This document shows positions 57,590 to 64,000 of a DNA stretch of 64,000 bases, one piece after another. The notes beneath the pieces are model-generated. The model was given only the letters and a program-made list of their open reading frames with translations, ran no database searches and was not told the DNA's origin. Position 1 is the first letter of the stretch, and every line of letters begins with the position of its first letter. The position numbers and the translations under genes were made by a program. The stretch spans positions 57,790,560 through 57,854,559 of the forward strand of contig OY987301.1 of the NCBI GenBank assembly GCA_963920635.1, in the 5' to 3' direction. Source of the stretch: Pseudeuparius sepicola. Lineage: Eukaryota > Arthropoda > Insecta > Coleoptera > Anthribidae.

Positions 57590-59640
57590 TAAGCAGTTCT
57601 TTTGCTTGCAGAATACTATCTAACGTATTTATCTCAAGTCGATTTCTTATTTTTGTTTTCAATAATGTAACTTGGGAAAATATCCTTTCATCTGCAGCAG
57701 AAGAATGAGGTAGCGACATTAAACCTTCAATAAATTTGTTAGCGAAGGAAACATGAGTTCATTTAATTCATTTTTAAAAGAAAATATTTTCGACCAAAAG
57801 ATTTCTGGATCTGTCGTGTCCCTTTTTTTTATTTCAGTTAAAGCTGTTAGCAACCTCCATTTCGAGTTTAGATTTTCAATGTTGTCAATTAAATGCGGAA
57901 AATAAGTCTGACTAGGTAAAACAATCCTTCCTATTTCCCCTGAAATAGCTACATTTGGATCCAACATTTTCAAGAAATTAAAGACCGGATCAGAGAAATT
58001 AAACCTGTTTTTAATTTGCTTTGCCAATTCTATATAATAATCCAATCCTCTGAGTCGAAAGTTGTGTAGTTCATTATCATTTTTGGCCATTAAGAGTTCA
58101 GTCTTTGCACCATAATACACAGCCTCTAGTTGTAAAAAATTTTGTGGATCACTAACACAGATATTTTCTAAAGCAGTTTTATCTAAGTATTCTTTTTAAG
58201 GAAATTTCTCAACAGTTTTTTACACAAATCATTAACTTTTGTTACTCTAACTCTAAATTTAATTTATTTATAATTTCCAGAACATACGACAAAAGTGTGA
58301 AATATATCTTGTTGGATGTTCAAACGATTTGAAAATGGCCGTGGTAGAATTCAAATCGTTTTCAAAACATTCCATTCTAAAATAAAGTGTTAGTGCATCC
58401 CAATTTTCCAGAATTCTGTTAACAGCGGGCTAAAAATTATGAAAAAATATAATTTCAATTTTATTTTCTTTCTTTCGTGTTTGACATGGATGTAATATTT
58501 TCAAAGGTTTTAAATTTAAAAATTCTTGGAAGATTCGAAGTCTTCTCGCCTTTTACTACTACGTATATGTGAAAAATAGTTGTAGACGGATCTGATAAAA
58601 TATTCTAGACTGCGAGGCAGTTTTTTTGCAGCAGCAGATGAACATAAATTAAAACTGTGACAAACACACCATAATACGAAAATGTTTGGAAGGATATTCT
58701 AAAATAATGCTTGAACACTAGTAGCATTTCCCATCATTACAGATGTATTGTCGGCTGCTAAACAAAGTAAATTCTTTATAGGAATATTTAGATTTGACAA
58801 ATTTGAACTAATTGAATCGAATAAACCTTGGGCAGTACAATTTTTCACTCTTACAAAACCAAGAAACAGATCCGGGCATCTATGCTGCAAAAATGGTCAA
58901 AATATCTCCCTATTAACACCAATGATTTCTAAGTGCTGCCATCTGTTGTCTCGTCTACTATCAAGGAAAATGGCTCATTTTGAAATGTGCTTTTTATAAA
59001 AGCTTTTTATAAAAGCTTTTTATAAAATCTTTTTATAAAATCTTTTCTGTTCTTCCGTTACCACTTTTGTTGCTTCAGTGCGGCCACATTTAAGTCCTTT
59101 GGCAATCTCTGAATCAGTAAAAATAGATTGCAATAACAAAATTAAATGATCCATCAATAAAAATGGGAGATTATGTTCGTGTAAAAATGCTACGAGTTTT
59201 AATTCTGCTCCTTTAACAGATTTTTCTTGCTTATTGTCTGGCTGTAGAATTCCGTTATATTTAATGTTTTTTTTTTTCGATTTTTCCATATTATTTATAT
59301 GATTGGCAGTCTTGTGATGCCTTTCGAAATGAGTTACACCACCCTTTAAGACGTTAAGATATGCTTTGCACCAAACGTTACCATCTTGTCTCACCTCTAT
59401 AAATAGTTTTAGGTAGGTAGGTAAATAAATAATATATTTATTATATTGTTATTTTTACCTCAATGAACTCAAATTATTTGTCTTCAATTCTGGTCTAAAT
59501 TTTTGTTTGTATATTTTTTCTTTTTACATTTTGGTTCCGTTTCAATATTTGATTTTTCATCTGAGCACTCCGATTCGTCACTAGGGTTAGTAGTGGACAG
59601 TTGATTTGTGTCTGTTTTACATTTTTATACTTTGTCTTAA
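57590..59640 (-). pseudogene. Decayed hAT-superfamily transposase
   Basis: Read on the minus strand. An acidic N-terminal region (NPSDESECSDEK, near 59560) is followed by a BED/TTF-like segment CKAYLNVLKGGVTHFERHHKTANH (about 59360-59290). Next are ADNTSVMMGNATSV (about 58750-58720) and HSFNLCSSAAAKKLPRSLE..IRSVYNYFSH (about 58660-58570), the catalytic-core neighbourhood. The C-terminal dimerisation part reads FANKFIEGL then SLPHSSAADERIFSQV and KTKIRNRLE (about 57750-57620). Several stops and shifts break it. It resembles the KIAA1586/ZBED-like hAT group in memory. A 13-bp tandem unit (GCTTTTTATAAAA, 58989-59046) lies within it. No TIRs were located. Confidence 0.85.
58989..59046 (+). repeat. 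13-bp tandem repeat, about 4.4 copies
   Basis: Units GCTTTTTATAAAA (three copies) then TCTTTTTATAAAA; lies within the hAT pseudogene and contributes to its break. Confidence 0.9.
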
Positions 59641-62600
59641 AAACATATCTTTGTTTTCAAGATAGACAGAGCTTTTTGGAAGAAGGTACCTTATATTCGT
59701 ACTTCGACTGAGGTATTTATAAAGGAACAAAATTATACCTATAGGAAAATCAACCAAGACAAAAAAATTATTATAAACATGCGGGTTCCAAAATCATTCC
59801 CAAGAAATACCAACACTGAGTGATTTTAGAATTACACCCATATCTTTCCTGAGAAGGATTTTGGAGCCCATGCTTGTAAGGAAAGTGGTACTTTTCTGTG
59901 ACGCGTATACACTATACAGTCCTCTTGCTTCATATCTTAAAGGGCTTCGGATTCACGGCGAAAAAAATATATTTAAAGCTAAAATAAAAATAATAATACG
60001 TATTAGAAAATTTAAAACTATTTGGCACAGCAATACTATATTTTACAAAGTAAAATATTTTTATATCGGCTGTATTATAAGAGCAAATATACTGGTGTTG
60101 GCTTTAACAACTTGTATGAATTTTAAATCTAGAAACTAAGGTGGTATCACATATAATATTCATGTTTTTAATTTTACTATTTGTTATATTCATTATTAAT
60201 ATTATTTTTCTAGCGTGCAATATTACTTATTATAAAGCTTAATATATTTGTTTATAATGTCCAAATATTCAGGAAAAAATATATGCATATTAGTAGTGAA
60301 AACATTGAATTTTTACTTTAAGTATATTTTATAGTAATTGGTAATATTTGTATAAAATATAAATTAATATATGAGAACAACTTTTCAGGCTGTCCCTCCG
60401 TGCTCCATGGAAATCTTCCTGAGGTTTTTACTGATCGTACCTACCTTTAAGCATCTTCAGTGACGACTCGTCCTATGTTGGATCGCAACTTATTATCAGT
60501 AAGATCATCACTAGATGTTACTTAGCAATTTGATGATCAGTTACAATACCTCAATGGACGAGTCACCACTAAAGATGCTAGTAAGGAATAATCTCCAGTT
60601 ACGACTAGTGAAATGTCAATGTCAAATGACAATAGCCCAGAAACTCATTCTCTCATGGAAAACATCCGTGAAAGCATAAATATAAGATAAATAAAAATTA
60701 CCGATAGAGGGAGAATTTAATAAAAAGTAATTATGTATTTACTTACATTTTTTGCATCGAGGGGAATCCAAAATAAAATTCACATTTGACAAACGGCAAA
60801 CGCCCATTTATTTAATACTTTTAGTTTGTTGAAATACATAACTTCCCAAATAAACTTATTTATTCATGAACTTATCAAAATTTGCTATAAAAACTGATGG
60901 TAAAAAATATAAAGAAAACTTCCATTGAAACATTTTTTAAAAATAACGATTTTTATTGGTACTATCGAATAAATAAAAAAAACACTTTTATTATTATGTA
61001 CAAGAAAAATGAAGAAAAATAATAACATATATAGTAAATCTATATTCTCTGCAATCTACTAAGTATTGGATATTCGATGCAATAAGCCTTCTGGCCCTGG
61101 CCAAGTAAACATAAAAAGAATGCGCACCATCACAGAAACAGTCCAAGGAGGCTAACTCAGTTCACCACATCTTCTTGAGTTAGAATATGTTTCAAATAGT
61201 TTCACTTTAAATTGGGAGTCGGATATTTAGCTACTTTACACGCACCTGCTCATAGCTGTTTACTCAACGAAAGTGCGACACCAAATGACCAGCTCAAGTT
61301 AAGACAACACTCCCAGAGACGCCCCTCTACAATAAATATTTTTATTTAAAAAATTTGCATTTTGTTAATTTATTTACTCGCGTTTAATACACTGGAATGA
61401 TATTAAATGCTCTATTCGTTGGTAAAATATCTGCATTCTAGAAATTTATATTTACATGTGTATATTACAATAGAATATATCAAGATTTAATTAAACGAAT
61501 TTCACAAATAGTGAAAAGCAAATGATTAAATATAAAACTTTGTATATTACTAATATTTTGTAATATAAAAATATGTTAGCTGATATTCACAGGTGTTATA
61601 AAATCATATAAATTGTTTTACATTTTGGCATATATTTTCGTATGTAATATCACAAGTGACGGAATTTTTATCTCGTTAAAATATGCATTTTTGTATATAT
61701 TATCTGATAAATTAGTTTGGGCGGTTTTTTCTGATTTTTTCTCTTGGGAGCTAGTTTAGTCTGAGAAATAAAGGATGCATTTTCGTGTAGTTTTTACTCC
61801 ACGTAACCCTTTTTTGTCCCAAAAAAGTTATTCTTTAACAATTCGCGCCAACTCGACGAATTTTTTCGAACCATCTAAATTCCACCCGATTCGCAGAAAG
61901 GACAGCCTATATAAGTACACGAAAAAATGCGCTAAATCGATAGCATTCCACCAAATCCTGGGCTTGAATTTTTTTAACTCGTTTAAATGTGTCCCCCTGA
62001 AATGGAGCCCAAAATTTTACCTAGTTTTTGATAAAACGGCATTCTGATTTCGAATTTTTGATAAAATAAGTTAAATAAGTTTTTTGTTCGGTCAAAAACG
62101 CACAAAATCAACAGAACCAAACAAATTTCCGTCCATAGGTAGAGTATGGCTGGGGCGCAGATACAGCTGTGGCGATATTTTCGAAAAGAAAAACTTTTCG
62201 CAGTAGAGTGCGGAAAAGTATGAAGTGTAAAATGTAACAAAGATAAAATGTAAAATTATATTGTTGTTGAAGACCTCAGTGGAGGCTAGAAACCAGACCT
62301 ATAAATGGCGAGTAGACCATCATATTAATGCCGAAATGGTTGAAAGTAATATAAAATCTTTTAATTATTCCTTAAAATACGAAATAAAAAGATTAATAAG
62401 AAAAGTGGATTGCCCCTGTTCCTAGTAAAGGAAATGAACTTTTTTCCATATTGCATCAAAAGTTGCCATTTTTAATCTTAATTTCCTCCCTGAGCATTTC
62501 TATTTCCGACCCATTCAATATAAGCTCCGTTTTAAAAAGAATTCTGGAGTCGACGATCCGATTTAATTTTCCGCATAATTTAATATATAATTAGAGGGTG

Positions 62601-64000
62601 GATTAAGGGCTGGGCTAAAAAACTGTTCTTTACAGTTTTCCCAGGCGAAAACGATGTCACGGCGACAGTTTGGTGGGAGCTTTTGTCTTGTATTGTAAGC
62701 CAGTCTGCGGCCAAAGAAATTACCTAATTTGTTTAGCCGGAATTCCTTTATTACTAAATACAACAGTTTTTTCTTCTGTTAGTTTCCGCAAGTTCCGAAG
62801 CACAGGGAAGTTATTTATTTTACCCATTTAATAATTTTTACTTCGATTTGGGCGAAAAAAAAAATCTGTTGCTTGGTGACAGTTTGTCTCTAATATAGTC
62901 AAGAAATATTTAACCAATTATATTTGTAGAAAAGATGAGCCTCTCTACAGGGTGTCCCAGAAAAGAAGGCAAACCATTAACACGCCAAAATATGCCGTTC
63001 TGACTACTTATATTCAAAAATGCTTCACTTAAAAGATAGAGGAGCGGGTTAAAGTTCGTTTTAAAAAATCTGTTTTTGGTCATTTTTTGCATATTATAAA
63101 TTTGTCATAAACAGAGTTTTTTTGTAATCAAATACCTGATTTCCAGATGCGTTACGTCAATGAAGTAATTTTTAAAGAAACGGGAATAGAAAAACGACTA
63201 TATGGAAGGTAATAACAACACAACCCAAGACAAGAAAAAAGTTTTTAAAACCATTGGTTTCAGCATCTTGGGGCGCATCTTTATAACGACTTTTTTCTTC
63301 TTTGCGTCGTGGTATACATTATATAACAATTTTTCTATTTTTATTTCCTCTAGAATTACCCCGATGACTTTACGTGTCTAGAAATCATGTAGCTTATTGC
63401 AGAAAACCCTGTTTATCTCGAAAAACAATGGTTTTTAAGGCAAATTTCCACCACACAAAAAATGAGGGAAATCAATTCTACACCTCAAAAATGTTTTACA
63501 TATACTCCATAAACGTACCTACTTCAGAAAAAGTTAAGCAATAAAATATTATGTGTCCCTGCGATTTTCATTTCTTTTGGAGCTACAACAATGAGAGAGA
63601 AAACTAAGTGGTCGAATTGGATATTAAATAGTAAGTAATAACTTGTACCCCATCTCAACTCGATATCTTAAAAATTGAAAACAAAAAACGATTTTTGAGT
63701 AAAACATTTTTTAATGTAGCTGAGTGTGATTTAATTTCCATATTTTGAAGTCAAGTACCTATGGCTAATGGGTTGGCTTTCTTTTCCGAGACATCCTCTA
63801 TAAGTATCTGTATGAGTATTATGAGGAATAAAGTAAATTCAATTATTTTTTTAAGTTGCTTAAATTTTTATATTAATAAAATTTATTAATATAAAAAATT
63901 CTTAATCTGGGTACTCTCCGAAAACTAAGGAAAAAAACTTCCTTGCTAAACTTAACATATACAGGGTGTCTGTCGACGGACGGCCACTTGGAAATATCTT
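59641..64000. other. Non-coding stretch to the end of the window
   Basis: No gene recognised. Repeat ends ACAGGGTGTCCCAGAAAAG (62948) and TACAGGGTGTCTGTCG (63960) mark further members of the TACAGGGTG group, the last running off the window. Confidence 0.5.
60450..60579. repeat. 130-bp inverted-repeat structure
   Basis: AGCATCTTCAGTGACGACTC at the left and its inverse GAGTCACCACTAAAGATGCT at the right; arms of 24 bp with two or three mismatches. No target duplication. Confidence 0.6.

Noticed and set aside
58989..59046. Regular short repeats considered as a CRISPR-like array
   Set aside because: Units are 13 bp head to tail without spacers, in a eukaryotic pseudogene.
61775..62240. Overlapping frames on both strands
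   Set aside because: Low-complexity, phenylalanine- and lysine-rich, no family resemblance.
63860..63900. AT-rich hairpin around TATTAATAAAATTTATTAATA
   Set aside because: No perfect 7-8-bp flanking repeat; may be chance in AT-rich sequence.

Overview
This is a eukaryotic, AT-rich, repeat-laden window, most likely from an insect. The evidence is TATA plus TCAGT-type initiators, GT-AG introns, and a mix of Polinton/Maverick, Jockey-like LINE, Penelope, hAT, MULE and gypsy remnants with many fold-back elements. I cannot name the species. No tRNA, rRNA or CRISPR was seen.

Positions 1-13,000 are the gene-dense part. A small gene resembling a DEDD/RNase H-fold nuclease (43-573) lies just outside a compact Polinton (655-10096) bounded by two 422-bp terminal inverted repeats (TIRs). 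The Polinton carries a protein-primed DNA polymerase B broken by two nearby frameshifts, and a chromodomain integrase broken by one extra A. It also has a zinc-finger/ATPase protein cut off after Walker A and five small genes without assigned function. No capsid or maturation-protease gene was recognised, so it looks like a decayed or capsid-less element. To its right are two convergent cellular-style genes: an acidic, CxxC-rich protein (10212-10712) and a three-exon gene with VQP-rich repeats (12552-11500, minus strand).

Positions 13,000-25,000 are mostly non-coding: small inverted-repeat elements, fold-backs, a gypsy RNase H scrap, and one orphan gene (16312-16896) built from three copies of an aromatic-glycine (Y..GW) repeat.

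Positions 25,000-43,000 contain a nested set: a Jockey-like LINE on the minus strand split by a 798-bp DNA element and a 987-bp fold-back. A 1.1-kb fold-back with 7-bp target-site duplications (TSDs) follows, then a 2.0-kb hAT derivative with an exact 8-bp TSD.

Positions 43,000-64,000 contain a 3.26-kb palindrome of two head-to-head Penelope-like copies, a 1.2-kb fold-back, a MULE/SWIM transposase remnant and a decayed hAT transposase. Most of the rest is sequence in which nothing could be recognised.

The most unusual signal is a set of six tiny palindromes (26-34 bp) scattered over the window, each flanked by a perfect 7-bp (one 8-bp) direct repeat. Five begin CA and end TG. One of them has the same terminal sequence and TSD length as the 1.1-kb element at 29388-30500. 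They look like excision footprints of a P-superfamily-like transposon group that keeps up to 17 nt of each terminus, or else like extremely short mobile palindromes.
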